Source: Streptomyces sp. NRRL S-350 (lineage in GTDB: Bacteria; Actinomycetota; Actinomycetes; Streptomycetales; Streptomycetaceae). From it: DNA of 64,000 nt. The notes under the pieces were generated by a model. It had not been told where the DNA came from and ran no database searches. It saw only the letters and a program-made list of their open reading frames with translations. This document shows, piece after piece, positions 8,267-16,760 of the stretch. The position numbers and the translations under genes are program-made. Each line of letters opens with the position of its first letter. Position 1 is the first letter of the stretch. Location: positions 1-64,000 of the forward strand of contig NZ_JOHO01000040.1 in assembly GCF_000719705.1 (NCBI RefSeq). Reading direction: 5' to 3'.

Positions 8267-8359
8267 TGCCTTGGGGGCGGGGTGACCGACAGCCGCCACC
8301 GCGCCGGGCAGCCCCCGCCCGCAGAGCGGGCCGCAGCCGGCCTCGACGCCGGCCGGCCG

Positions 8360-9235
8360 TTACGGCTGCCGCTCCGGCCCGACCGCGGAGTGCAGGAACC
8401 GTGCCGTCTGCGCGTCGGCCGGGAGGAAGGTCTCCATGGCCAGCTCGGAGACGGTCACGTCCAGCGGCGCGGTGAAGGTCGCGACGGTGGAGAGGAAGGA
8501 GAGCACCTGCCCCTCGTGCCGCATCCGCACCGGCAGCGCGAACGGCAGCCTTCCACCGGACGGGCCGCCTGCCGGACCGCCCGCCGGACCGCCGGACAGG
8601 CCGCCCGTCGGGTCCGCCGGGCCGTCGGCCGGCTGGGGGTAGCCGCGGACCTCCTCGTACAGCCGGCGCAGCGACTCGGCGCGGACCAGCTCCAGTTGTC
8701 GCTCCAGCCGTTCCAGCAGGTGCTGCCGCCACTGCCGCAGGTTCACGATGCGCGGCGCCAGCCCGTCCGGGTGGAGAGCGACCCGGATCGCGTTGAGCGG
8801 TGGCGCCAGCAGGTGCGGCGCGACGCCGTCCAGGAGCAGCCCGAGCGAGCGGTTGGCCGCCAGCACCCGGAAGCCCCCGTCCAGGACGGCCGCCGGGTAC
8901 GGGTCGTGGGCGGCCAGCAGCCGCTCCATGCCGCCGCGCACCGCGTCCATCGAGGGGTCGTCCAGTGGCGTCTCGGGGTAGTGCGGGGCGTAGCCGGCCG
9001 CGAGCAGCAGGGTGTTGCGCTCGCGCACGGGGACGTTCAGCTGCTCGGCGAGCCGCAGCACCAGTTCCCGGCTCGGGCGGGAGCGGCCGTTCTCGACGAA
9101 GCTGAGGTGGCGGGCCGAGGAGTCCGCCCGCAGGGCCAGCTGCAGCTGGCTGAGTTGCCGTCGTTCCCGCCAGCCGCGGAGCAGCGGGCCCACTCCGGTT
9201 CCCGTCGGGCTGCCCATGCCCGCCATGATCGTCAT
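8360..9235 (-). CDS. XRE-family regulator with MmyB-like ligand domain
   Basis: 291-residue regulator. An XRE helix-turn-helix occupies about residues 15-75 (LRGWRERRQLSQLQLAL, SARHLSFVENGRSRPS). It is followed by the MmyB-type ligand-binding domain (LAAHDPYPAAVLDGGFRVLAANRS, then NLRQWRQHLLERLERQ), as in methylenomycin regulator MmyB relatives. A Gly-Pro-rich insertion (GGLSGGPAGGPAGGPSGG) at about 215-235 looks like slippage expansion within the domain. Three in-frame ATGs (9235, 9226, 9217) are possible; the first follows a TACCGT -10-like element by 8 bp, fitting a leaderless start. Confidence 0.83.
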   Translation of the reverse strand: MTIMAGMGSPTGTGVGPLLRGWRERRQLSQLQLALRADSSARHLSFVENGRSRPSRELVLRLAEQLNVPVRERNTLLLAAGYAPHYPETPLDDPSMDAVRGGMERLLAAHDPYPAAVLDGGFRVLAANRSLGLLLDGVAPHLLAPPLNAIRVALHPDGLAPRIVNLRQWRQHLLERLERQLELVRAESLRRLYEEVRGYPQPADGPADPTGGLSGGPAGGPAGGPSGGRLPFALPVRMRHEGQVLSFLSTVATFTAPLDVTVSELAMETFLPADAQTARFLHSAVGPERQP

Positions 9236-9277
9236 GGCCCAGGACGGTACTCGAACGGGCCAGGTCCACGGGAGGGG

Positions 9278-9387
9278 GCGACGGGCCGAACGGGGTGAGG
9301 GCGCCGGCGACGGGCCAGGAGCCGAACCGGGCGACGGCGAGAGGCGGCGGCGAGGCGCGGCGGCGAGGCGCGACGGGCCGAACGGGG
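9278..9387. repeat. 18-bp direct repeats in a GC-rich spacer
   Basis: GCGACGGGCCGAACGGGG occurs identically at 9278-9295 and 9370-9387, separated by more GGCGACGG/GGCGAGGC variants. The spacer lies between the XRE gene promoter and the DUF2269 gene end; nothing coding is visible. Confidence 0.5.
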
Positions 9388-9394
9388 AGAGGAG

Positions 9395-9877
9395 TCAGAC
9401 GCCGGTGCTGGAGCCCGGACGGATGACCATGATCACCACGACCACGGCCCACAGCAGGTTGAACACCCCGGCCGTCATCGGCAGCAGGCGCAGGCCGTCG
9501 ACGGCCTTGGTGTGCTGCTGGTCCGCCGGGTCGGCGCCGAGCGCGTCCACGGCCGCCTGCTGGCCGGGCAGCACGAAGAGCAGCAGGGTGAGTGCGGCGA
9601 CCGCGGTCAGGACCATCGAGACGATCACCCACGACTGTCCCATCACGTCCATCACCTGGGCCAGGCCGATGCCCAGCACCGGCACCGCGACCCCCAGCAG
9701 CGCGTAGACCTGGGTGATCCGGTGCAGGATGCGCAGCACGCCCGCGTCCGAGGCCTGGTCCGGGCCGCCGGCCAGTGCGGCCTTCGCCCGGCGCGGGAAC
9801 ATGCTGACGGCCACCGCGACCGGGCCTATGAACAGGACCGACACGAGGACGTGCAGGCTCAGCAGGAACTTGGCCAT
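9395..9877 (-). CDS. Small integral membrane protein, DUF2269-like
   Basis: 160 residues with four predicted membrane helices (LLSLHVLVSVLFIGPVAVAV; VYALLGVAVPVLGIGLAQV; VIVSMVLTAVAALTLLLFVL; MTAGVFNLLWAVVVVIMVI). The N-terminal KFLLSLHVLxSVLFIGP pattern and overall layout match the DUF2269 predicted membrane protein family. ATG at 9877. It stands alone; function unknown. Confidence 0.7.
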   Translation of the reverse strand: MAKFLLSLHVLVSVLFIGPVAVAVSMFPRRAKAALAGGPDQASDAGVLRILHRITQVYALLGVAVPVLGIGLAQVMDVMGQSWVIVSMVLTAVAALTLLLFVLPGQQAAVDALGADPADQQHTKAVDGLRLLPMTAGVFNLLWAVVVVIMVIRPGSSTGV

Positions 9878-10027
9878 GGCGGGGCACCCTCTTGATCCGG
9901 TGGGCAGCTGGGACGGCGGGCGCGGTCGGCGCGCCCACGACCAGGCACGCTAACACCGCTTATCCACAGGCCAGGGTCCGGCCCCGGGGGCCGCCCCGCT
10001 GCCGGCTGCCGCCCCGCCCGTCGGCCC

Positions 10028-10075
10028 CGGCTCAGCCCGCGGCCGTCAGCCTCGGCTCAACCCGCGGCCGTCAGC
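10028..10075. repeat. 25-bp-period tandem duplication spanning the PPTase stop codon
   Basis: The 23-bp element CGGCTCARCCCGCGGCCGTCAGC is present at 10028-10050 and 10053-10075. The second copy holds the real stop codon (TCA on plus, 10057-10059) and last codons of the PPTase gene; the first is a downstream echo carrying its own stop triplet. Confidence 0.75.
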
Positions 10076-10764
10076 TCCACGATCCGCGGCGGGGCGGTGC
10101 CGACCGCCGCGACGGCGGCGCCGTGTTCCGGATCCGTCCAGTCGACCAGGTGCAGATCCTCGTACCGGCCGCGCAGCGGCGCGCCGGGCGGGACGGCCAG
10201 TGGCAGGGCGGACAGGTCGATCCGGTTGAGGGTGTCCAGGGTGGCCCGCCCGATCTTGATCAGCGACTCCTTGCGCACCCACTGCCGCAGGAACGCCCGG
10301 TCCGGTTCCGGGTCCGCTTCGACCGCGGCCAGCTCGGCCGGCGTGAGCACCCGGCGGGCGACCGCGCGCAGCGAGCCGCTCCGGGCGGCCAGCTCGACGT
10401 CCACGCCGATCGGCCCGTAGCCCGCGCCCGCGGCGACCACTCCCCGCGTGTGCGACAGGCTCACGTGCACCTGAGGGTGGTCGGGCAGGTAGGGCTTGCC
10501 GTGGTCGGCGAGCCCGCAGTCCGGGCACTGCTGCGCGAGGACCAGGCCGTTCACCGGGACGTCGAGCAGCCGGGCGGCGCAGAGCCGGACCAGCAGGTGC
10601 CCGGCGGTGAAGTCGTTCCGCCCGGACTCGTGCCGGAAGCGTGCGGCGCGCTCCCGTTCGAGCGGGGTCAGCAGGTGTTCGCCCGCCCCGGGGTGCCGCA
10701 GTACGGCGTCGGCGGACGCCACGGCGACGAGTGGCGCGGCCTGGTCGTGGGCCTCGGTGGTCAT
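10057..10764 (-). CDS. 4'-phosphopantetheinyl transferase (Sfp type)
   Basis: 235-residue enzyme that moves the phosphopantetheine arm of CoA onto a serine of carrier proteins (PKS, NRPS or fatty acid synthase). The ACPS/PPTase superfamily motifs are clear: HVSLSHTRG, GPIGVDVE (Mg2+ ligands Asp and Glu) and FLRQWVRKESLIKI (catalytic Glu-Ser-x-x-K). Length and the split motif layout fit the Sfp/Gsp subgroup rather than AcpS. ATG at 10764. It is an isolated gene with no biosynthetic cluster adjacent, so it probably serves clusters elsewhere. Confidence 0.9.
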   Translation of the reverse strand: MTTEAHDQAAPLVAVASADAVLRHPGAGEHLLTPLERERAARFRHESGRNDFTAGHLLVRLCAARLLDVPVNGLVLAQQCPDCGLADHGKPYLPDHPQVHVSLSHTRGVVAAGAGYGPIGVDVELAARSGSLRAVARRVLTPAELAAVEADPEPDRAFLRQWVRKESLIKIGRATLDTLNRIDLSALPLAVPPGAPLRGRYEDLHLVDWTDPEHGAAVAAVGTAPPRIVELTAAG

Positions 10765-10993
10765 GCCTCCAACCTAGCCCCACCCCGGGGCCCCGACGGC
10801 GGGGGAGTCCGCGGGGGCCGGGAGGGGCCCGCGCGGGACAGTGCGCGGGAGTGCCAGGGGAGACGCCGGAGCGCTCGATACGACGTTCGGGTGAGTCACG
10901 AAGCCGATCTGAGGCTCCGTAGGGTGTGAATAGTCCGATTTGGGGTTGGATGCCCCGGATCTCTGGGGATCGGCAGCGGACACCACGGAACGC

Positions 10994-11020
10994 GGCAGGT
11001 CGTCCGGCCTGCCCTTTTCT
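10994..11020 (+). promoter_or_regulatory. Leader hairpin plus T-rich tract (possible attenuator)
   Basis: 8-bp stem (GGCAGGTC / GGCCTGCC, one G-T pair) with a GTCC loop, followed directly by CTTTTCT. It lies 20 bp before the start of the surface protein, just ahead of the GGAGGA ribosome binding site. It looks like an intrinsic terminator in a 5' leader. No known riboswitch motif was recognised. Confidence 0.45.
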
Positions 11021-11039
11021 CTGCGCGGAGGAATTGTCG

Positions 11040-12497
11040 ATGGGTCAGGCCACCGGTTCGCCGGATCGCAGAACGACCGCCGTGAGGACGCCCGCCGCCC
11101 GCGGCCGCCGGGCCGGCCGGGTGGCGGTGGCGACCGCCGTCGCCGCACTGCCGCTGGGAGCGGTGCTGACGGTCGGTTCGGCCGCGCCGCTCGCCCCGCC
11201 GCTGGGGGCCTGTGCCGGGCCCGGCTGCCCCGCGACCTGGCCACCGCCGAACAACGGTGACTTCACGGGGCGGGACGCCAACATCAACGTCTTCACCGGT
11301 GGCGACTACACCGTGAACGGTCGCGCCGCCGAGGCCGAGGGCAAGATCGTCACACTGGGCAACCTGACCGTCGACAAGAGCGGCGGTGGCGCCTACAACA
11401 TGGGCGTCGTCGGCGTCGGCTCACGCGTCGTCCCTCCCAACGGCAGCGACTTCGTGACCACCGGCGGAAACGTCGACGTCAAGACCGGCAACCGGATCCT
11501 GATCGGCGGCAGCGACGCGCACGGCCAGGCGTTCGGCAACCTGCGCCACGCGGGCAGCGTGACCGGCCCCGTCAGCATCGACCCCACCGGGCAGTCGATC
11601 CGGGATCCGAACGCGGCCGCGCCGTACCAGACGGTGCTCACCCGGATCGAGGAGGTCTCCGACTGCGTCGGACGAGCCGCCGCGACCGGAACGGTCGACG
11701 TCTCCTCCAGCCAGGCGACCTTCACCGGTGACGGGGCCGCCCTGCGGCAGGTCTTCAACGTCACCCGGAACCTCGCCTCGCCGACCGGCGGCCAGATCGG
11801 CCTGGTCTTCGCGAACATCCCGGCCGGAGCCACCGTCGTGGTCAACATGCTCGGTGACAGCCCGGTCATCAACACCTACACGGGCACCGGTCTGGCGGGC
11901 GACCAGACCACCGGCATGCGCTCGAAGCTGCTGTACAACTTCCCGACCGCGACCTCGGCGCGGATCCTCGGCAGCGCCCAGTTCCAGGGCACGGTCCTGG
12001 CCGGGAACCCGGGCGGCACCACGACCATCGCCCAGCCGGGCGTGGACGGCCGGGTGTACCTGGCGGGCAACCTGATCCACACCGGCACGGGCGGCTACGA
12101 GATCCACAGCTACCCGTTCGACGGGGACCTCCCGGAGTGCACGGTGACGCCGAGCCCGTCGCCGACCTCGTCCTCGCCGTCGCCCTCCCCCACGTCGCCG
12201 TCGCCGACCTCGCCCAGCCCGACGTCCCCGCCCCCCACCTCGCCGACATCTCCCTCGCCGACCTCCCCGGCGCCCACCTCCCCGACCGCGAGCGCGTCGA
12301 CGTCGAGTGCGCACCCGGCGCCGACCAGCCACCACCCGACCGGGCACCCGAGCAGCCACCACCCCGGCGGCGGCGGTGAGCTGCCCTCCACCGGCGCGGG
12401 CAACGCCGCGGTGGTCCTCGGCCTGGCGGGCGTCGGCCTGCTCGGTCTCGGCGGTCTGGCCGTGCTGGCCGCCCGCCGCCGCGGTCGCCACGGCTGA
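11040..12497 (+). CDS. LPXTG-anchored choice-of-anchor A surface protein
   Basis: 485-residue wall-anchored protein. It has a twin-arginine-like basic N-terminus and signal segment (about 1-45), then a choice-of-anchor A domain (NINVFTGGDYTVNGRAAEAEGK, FVTTGGNVDV, ILGSAQFQGTVLA). A Ser/Pro/Thr-rich linker of repeated TSPSP units follows, then the LPSTG sortase signal, a hydrophobic helix and an RRRGRHG tail. ATG 11040 has GGAGGA eight bases upstream. Domains of this family form adhesive or structural beta-helices on the surface. Sortase is not encoded nearby. The repeat linker is likely a slippage-prone region. Confidence 0.85.
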   Translation: MGQATGSPDRRTTAVRTPAARGRRAGRVAVATAVAALPLGAVLTVGSAAPLAPPLGACAGPGCPATWPPPNNGDFTGRDANINVFTGGDYTVNGRAAEAEGKIVTLGNLTVDKSGGGAYNMGVVGVGSRVVPPNGSDFVTTGGNVDVKTGNRILIGGSDAHGQAFGNLRHAGSVTGPVSIDPTGQSIRDPNAAAPYQTVLTRIEEVSDCVGRAAATGTVDVSSSQATFTGDGAALRQVFNVTRNLASPTGGQIGLVFANIPAGATVVVNMLGDSPVINTYTGTGLAGDQTTGMRSKLLYNFPTATSARILGSAQFQGTVLAGNPGGTTTIAQPGVDGRVYLAGNLIHTGTGGYEIHSYPFDGDLPECTVTPSPSPTSSSPSPSPTSPSPTSPSPTSPPPTSPTSPSPTSPAPTSPTASASTSSAHPAPTSHHPTGHPSSHHPGGGGELPSTGAGNAAVVLGLAGVGLLGLGGLAVLAARRRGRHG

Positions 12498-12553
12498 CGG
12501 CCCCGAGGGGCGGCTGGACGGCGCCGAGCGCGCCCGACCGGCCGACCGCCGCG

Positions 12554-12589
12554 ACGGGCCGCCCGGGTCGATCCGACCGGGCGGCCCGT
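12554..12589. terminator. Bidirectional hairpin between convergent genes
   Basis: ACGGGCCGCCCGGGTCG pairs with its complement across an ATC loop with a one-base bulge. It separates the surface protein gene from the convergent tetR gene. Confidence 0.7.
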
Positions 12590-12608
12590 GCGGTACCGGG
12601 CTGCGGCG

Positions 12609-13238
12609 CTACCGCTCGTTCGGGTAGTGCGCGAGCCCGGCGGCGAGCAGGCCGAAGGCCCGGTACACCGCCGTCTCGATCCGGGCCCGCACCGCTTCGG
12701 CCGGTTCGCCGGCCACCACGGCCCGCCGGATCTCGCCGAGGACCGCCCGGTGGGCGCCCGCGACGGCCCCGGCCACCACGTGGGGGAGCGGGTCGTCCGG
12801 GGCGGCTCCCGTCTCCTCGGCCAGGACGGCCGCCAGTGCCGCCTCGGCCCGTTCGCCGAGTTCCAGCAGCCGGGCGCGCAGCGCGGAGCTGTCCGCGACG
12901 ACCCGCCAGAACGCCGCCATCCGCGGGTTCAGTCCGACCGTCGGTTCCCCCTCCGCGACCGCGGCCAGCAGGTCGAGCCGGACGGCGTCCACCGCGGAGC
13001 TGCCGGCCGGGCGGCGGCGGACCACCTCGGCGAGGTGGGCGACCACGGCGTCCTGCCGGTCGAAGAACAGGTCCTCCTTGGTCGGGAAGTAGTTGAAGAC
13101 CGTGTTGGGGGAGACCCCGGCGGCCCGGGCCACCTCGACGACCGTGACCTGGTCGAACCCGCGCTCGGCGAACAGGCCCATGGCGGTGTCGGCCAGGAGG
13201 TCCCGGGTCTGCTGCTTCTTGAGTTCGCGAAGTCCCAT
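12609..13238 (-). CDS. TetR-family transcriptional regulator
   Basis: 209 residues. The N-terminal DNA-binding domain is canonical (TRDLLADTAMGLFAERGFDQVTVVEVARAAGVSPNTVFNYFPTKEDLFF), and the helical C-terminal domain is variable. The ATG at 13238 is divergent from a leaderless glycosidase-like gene. A TGAGGTCAC / GTGACCTCA inverted repeat covers the likely -35 region of that gene, so repression of it and autoregulation are plausible. Confidence 0.86.
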   Translation of the reverse strand: MGLRELKKQQTRDLLADTAMGLFAERGFDQVTVVEVARAAGVSPNTVFNYFPTKEDLFFDRQDAVVAHLAEVVRRRPAGSSAVDAVRLDLLAAVAEGEPTVGLNPRMAAFWRVVADSSALRARLLELGERAEAALAAVLAEETGAAPDDPLPHVVAGAVAGAHRAVLGEIRRAVVAGEPAEAVRARIETAVYRAFGLLAAGLAHYPNER

Positions 13239-13261
13239 GGTGGGAGTCTACGGCAGAACCG

Positions 13262-13308
13262 TGAGGTCACATCAAAGTTGCAGTGACCTCAAAAATATCC
13301 GCTAGGGT
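13262..13308 (+). promoter_or_regulatory. Leaderless promoter with overlapping 9-bp inverted repeat
   Basis: TGAGGTCAC (13262-13270) and GTGACCTCA (13283-13291) form a perfect inverted repeat with a 12-bp spacer. A TTGCAG -35 (13278-13283) and TAGGGT -10 (13303-13308) follow. The -10 ends only 6 bp before the ATG at 13315, so the transcript would start at the start codon. Confidence 0.7.
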
Positions 13309-13314
13309 GGCGCC

Positions 13315-14268
13315 ATGACCTTCACCTTCGGCATCTACCCCGGCGGACTGCTCGGCGACGACACCGGTGTGCTGGCGCCCGTCCGCCCGGACGACCCGGC
13401 GTCGATCGTCGCCGCCTTGCGCGAACTCCAAGGCGGGGCAACCGAGTTCCTGGTCCGCGCCTACCGCTCGTACGGCGAGCCCGGACGCACCCCGGAGCGG
13501 CCCGAGCAGTACGTCGCACAGGGGCGCAAGCTCGACCTGGTGCTCCAGTACCGCGACCGCAGCGGGGAGTTGGCGGGCTGGCTCGACTTCGTGCGGCACG
13601 CCGTCCGGACCGACGGCCACCGGGCCGCCTGCCTCCAGATCTGCGAGGAGCCCAACCTCGACCTGCCCCCCGTCGACGGCAGCATCCCCGGCGTCCGGCG
13701 GGCGCTGGTGGCGGGCGTGGTCGCGGCCAAGGAGGAGGCACTGGCCAACGGGTACGGCGATCTGGCCGTCGGCTTCAACGCGGTGCCGTCCTTCGATCCC
13801 ACGGACACGTTCTGGCCCGGACTCGGCGAGCTCGCCGACGAGCGCTTCCACCGCGCGCTGGACTACGTCGGCCTGGACTTCTTCCCGGACGTCTTCCGCC
13901 CCCTGCCGCCCGGCCGGCTCGCCGACGCCGTAAGGACGGTGGTCACCGACTTCCGGCAGGACCGGCTGCCCCGCGCCGGCATCGGCCCGGACGTCCCGCT
14001 GCGGATCTGCGAGAACGGGTGGCCCACCGGCCCCGGGCGGAGCGAGGCGCGGCAAGCCGAGGTGGTCGAGGAGGTGGTCCGGACGGTCGTGGGGCTGGCA
14101 GCCGAACTCAACGTCACCGGATACCTGTTCTTCGCCCTCCGGGACGCCGACAGCGCGGGCGCGGGGCTGTTCCACCACTTCGGCCTGCTGCGCGACGACT
14201 ACTCGCGCAAGCCGGCGTTCGACACCTACCGGAAGCTGGTGGCCGAGTTGGCCGAACCGGCGGGCTGA
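13315..14268 (+). CDS. Glycoside hydrolase-like TIM-barrel protein
   Basis: 317 residues, cytoplasmic (no signal peptide). The protein carries two motifs expected of a clan GH-A glycosidase: CEEPNL, with a Glu in the position of the usual NEP acid/base, and LRICENGWPTG, with Glu in the nucleophile position. Other barrel strands (FLVRAYRSYG, LDLVLQYRD, DYVGLDFFPDVF, VTGYLFFALRD) fit. It is not a clear member of a named GH family from memory. It is divergent from tetR and apparently leaderless, which suggests tight repression by the neighbour. The substrate is unknown. Confidence 0.65.
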   Translation: MTFTFGIYPGGLLGDDTGVLAPVRPDDPASIVAALRELQGGATEFLVRAYRSYGEPGRTPERPEQYVAQGRKLDLVLQYRDRSGELAGWLDFVRHAVRTDGHRAACLQICEEPNLDLPPVDGSIPGVRRALVAGVVAAKEEALANGYGDLAVGFNAVPSFDPTDTFWPGLGELADERFHRALDYVGLDFFPDVFRPLPPGRLADAVRTVVTDFRQDRLPRAGIGPDVPLRICENGWPTGPGRSEARQAEVVEEVVRTVVGLAAELNVTGYLFFALRDADSAGAGLFHHFGLLRDDYSRKPAFDTYRKLVAELAEPAG

Positions 14269-14294
14269 GAAGGCCGGTTCGGCACGGAGAGGCG

Positions 14295-14350
14295 CCCCCG
14301 CCGGGCGGTGCCGGAGCGCACCGGCGAGCCGGTCGGCCGCCCGGCGGGGG
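14295..14350. terminator. Nested hairpin between convergent genes
   Basis: A 14-bp perfect outer stem (CCCCCGCCGGGCGG / CCGCCCGGCGGGGG) encloses a second small stem ACCGGC-GA-GCCGGT. It lies between the glycosidase-like gene and kynU. Confidence 0.7.
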
Positions 14351-14392
14351 CCTCGGCACGAGGGGCCCCGGCTACCGCCGCCGCGCCCCCGG

Positions 14393-15625
14393 TCAGGTCA
14401 CCTCGCCCCGGCGGGAGAAGCGCTCCGCGCGCCACTCACCGCTCTCCAGCACCTCGGCCAGCTGCCGGGCGGCGTCCCAGACCTCGGTGTACGAGAGGTA
14501 GAGCGGCGTGAAGCCGAAGCGCATCAGGTCCGGTGCGCGGAAGTCGCCGATCACCCCGCGCTCGATCAGCGCCTGCACCACCGGGTAGCCGTCGGCGTGC
14601 CGCAGCGCGACCTGGCTGCCGCGCCGGGCGTGCTCGCGCGGGGTCACCACCTCGATGCCGTCCAGGCCTTCGGTCAGCTCGATGAACAGGTCGGTCAGCG
14701 CCAGGCTCTTCGCCCGTACCGCCGCGAGGTCGACCCGTTCCCAGACGTCCAGCGAGGCGCCGAGGGCGGCCTGCCCGAGCAGCGACGGCGAGCTGGTCAG
14801 GAAGCGGCCGATGCCCGGCTTCGGCTCGTACCCGGGCTCGAAGGCGAACGGGCGGGCGTGGCCGAACCAGCCGCTGAGCGGCTGCAGCGGGCCGGCCGCC
14901 AGGTGCCGCTCGGCGACGTACAGGAAGGCCGGCGAGCCGGGGCCGCCGTTCAGGTACTTGTAGGTGCAGCCGATCGCGAAGTCCACGTTCGCGGCGCCGA
15001 GTTCGACCGGCAGCGCGCCCACGGCGTGGCACACGTCCCAGATCATCAGCGCGCCCGCGGCCTGCACTCGGGCGGTGATCCCGGGCAGGTCCAGCAGCTC
15101 GCCGGTGCGGTAGTCCACGAGCGAGAGGACGACCGCGGCGACGTCCCCGTCCAGGTGTCGGTCCAGCTCCTCAGGCCGGATCAGCGCGCTGCGCGCGCCC
15201 TCGACCAGGCCGGTCACGCCTTCGGCGATGTAGAGGTCGGTCGGGAAGGCCTCGGCGTCGCCGAGCACCGTGCGCCGCCCCGGGCGCAGCCGCAGCGCGG
15301 CCGACAGCACCTTGAACAGGTTCACCGAGGTGGTGTCGCAGACGACCACCTCCGCCGCGTCGGCGCCGACCAGCGGCGCGATCCGCCGCCCCAGCCGGTA
15401 GGGCTGCTCGAACCAGCCGGCCTCGTTCCAGCTGCGGATCAGCTCCCGGCCCCACTCCTCCTCGACCACCTGGCGCACCCGCTCCGGGGTGCGCACCGGC
15501 AGCGCGCCCAGCGAGTTGCCGTCCAGGTAGATCACCCCGTCCGGCAGGGCGAACTCCTTGCGGAAAGAGGCCAGTCGGTCGACGGCGTCCAGCGCCGCGC
15601 ACTCCTCGCGCGTGGTGATGCCCAT
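14393..15625 (-). CDS. kynU: Kynureninase
   Basis: 410-residue PLP enzyme cleaving kynurenine to anthranilate and alanine. Recognisable blocks are YLDGNSLGALP, the phosphate-binding CDTTSVNLFK, the HLDGDVAAVVLSLVDYRTGE segment, and the PLP lysine Lys223 in GCTYKYLNGGPG, with the WFGH motif after it. Start ATG 15625. It follows kynA on the same strand with an 86-bp gap, so the two form one operon. No kynurenine formamidase gene lies between or next to them. The anthranilate formed could feed secondary metabolism, but nothing here shows that. Confidence 0.93.
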   Translation of the reverse strand: MGITTREECAALDAVDRLASFRKEFALPDGVIYLDGNSLGALPVRTPERVRQVVEEEWGRELIRSWNEAGWFEQPYRLGRRIAPLVGADAAEVVVCDTTSVNLFKVLSAALRLRPGRRTVLGDAEAFPTDLYIAEGVTGLVEGARSALIRPEELDRHLDGDVAAVVLSLVDYRTGELLDLPGITARVQAAGALMIWDVCHAVGALPVELGAANVDFAIGCTYKYLNGGPGSPAFLYVAERHLAAGPLQPLSGWFGHARPFAFEPGYEPKPGIGRFLTSSPSLLGQAALGASLDVWERVDLAAVRAKSLALTDLFIELTEGLDGIEVVTPREHARRGSQVALRHADGYPVVQALIERGVIGDFRAPDLMRFGFTPLYLSYTEVWDAARQLAEVLESGEWRAERFSRRGEVT

Positions 15626-15711
15626 TCCTCGGTCCCCTCGTTCCCTGCTCTGCCCGACCCTGCTCTGCCCGATCCGGCCCGGTCCGGCCGGATCCGTCTC
15701 GGTTCTTCCCG

Positions 15712-16542
15712 TCACAGCCCGTCCCGGATCGCCCACAGCTCCGGGAACACGTCCTGCTCCGCCGACTTCCGCAGCCAGGTCAGCCCGCTGGAGCCGCCCG
15801 AACCGGGCTTGCCGCCCATCGTCCGCTTGACCGCGGACAGGTGCCGCTGGCGCCAGCGGGTGACCCGCTCGGCCACGTCCAGCAGGGCCTCGCCGAGCGG
15901 TTGCAGCTCGGCGAACTCCGGCTCGGTGTACACCCGCCGCCAGGCCGCCGCGACCTCCTCGGACGGGTGGTAGCGCCGCTCGGAGACCTCCGGGCGCACC
16001 GCGAGGCCGCGCCGCGCCAGCAGCGCCAGCGCCTCGTCGTACAGGCTGGGGGAGCGCAGTGCCCCGGTCAGCTCGTCCAGGGTGCGCGGCATGCCGTCGT
16101 ACATCTTCAGCAGTGCGGCGTTCTTGTTGCCGAGCAGGAACTCCAGGTGCAGGAAGGCCGCGGACTGGAAGCCGGAGGCCTCGCCGAACAGTGCGCGGAA
16201 GGAGTTGAACTCCTGCGGCGTCATGGTGGCCAGCAGGCCCCAGGAGTCCGCCAGCACGTCCTGGGCGTGGGTGCCCCGGCGCAGCGCGGCCAGCGCGGCG
16301 GGCAGGTCGTCCTCGCGCAGGGCCTGACCGGCGAGCGTCCACTCGTGCCGCAGGAGGTCGAAGAGCAGTTCCATCACCTGGGTGGTGATGATGAACGACA
16401 GCTCGGCCGGCTCCTTGCTGAGCGGGTGCTGCAGTGCGTGCAACTCGTCCAGGCGCGCGTACCGGGCGTACGGAGTGCTCCGACCCGGCGCCCCGTCCCG
16501 ACCGAACGACAGGTTGGGTGTCTCCACCGCGTCGTGCCCCAT
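15712..16542 (-). CDS. kynA: Tryptophan 2,3-dioxygenase
   Basis: 276-residue heme dioxygenase opening the tryptophan indole ring to N-formylkynurenine. The family signatures are present: LDELHALQHP, ELSFIITTQVMELLFDLLRHEW, the PQEFNSFRALFGEASGFQS block and the C-terminal TMGGKPGSGGSSGLTWL region. Start ATG 16542 has GGAGG at the right distance. Kynureninase follows downstream, and an Lrp regulator is divergent. Regulation by tryptophan or a kynurenine through that Lrp protein is likely by context. Confidence 0.93.
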   Translation of the reverse strand: MGHDAVETPNLSFGRDGAPGRSTPYARYARLDELHALQHPLSKEPAELSFIITTQVMELLFDLLRHEWTLAGQALREDDLPAALAALRRGTHAQDVLADSWGLLATMTPQEFNSFRALFGEASGFQSAAFLHLEFLLGNKNAALLKMYDGMPRTLDELTGALRSPSLYDEALALLARRGLAVRPEVSERRYHPSEEVAAAWRRVYTEPEFAELQPLGEALLDVAERVTRWRQRHLSAVKRTMGGKPGSGGSSGLTWLRKSAEQDVFPELWAIRDGL

Positions 16543-16685
16543 CCCGATCCCTCCTGATCCGTCCGGGCGCCCCGCCGCCCGCTGCGGTGAGCCAGACGGA
16601 GTGCCTGGTTCCACCGGGTGCCCATTGTGCGGCGGCAGGGGCCCCCGCTTGAATGGTCGACGGACACCGCAACCGCCGTTTGGTC

Positions 16686-16730
16686 TTTCGTTCGCGAGGC
16701 GTTCCGGCGTTTCGCTTTGCGAACGAGAAC
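16686..16730. promoter_or_regulatory. Inverted repeat in the kynA/Lrp divergent promoter
   Basis: CGTTCGC (16689-16695) and GCGAACG (16719-16725) are perfect 7-bp arms; flanking bases extend the match to 9 of 10 (TTTCGTTCGC against GCGAACGAGA). Half-site spacing is about 30 bp, or three helical turns. This fits a multimeric Lrp/AsnC binding region. Confidence 0.6.
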
Positions 16731-16760
16731 CACCTGATCCCGACCGCCCGGGGAGCCGCC

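Noticed and set aside
6270..9956. A 1228-codon minus-strand frame
   Set aside because: The real gene starts at GTG 7076; the remaining part crosses the Lrp and XRE genes in wrong frames with no motifs.
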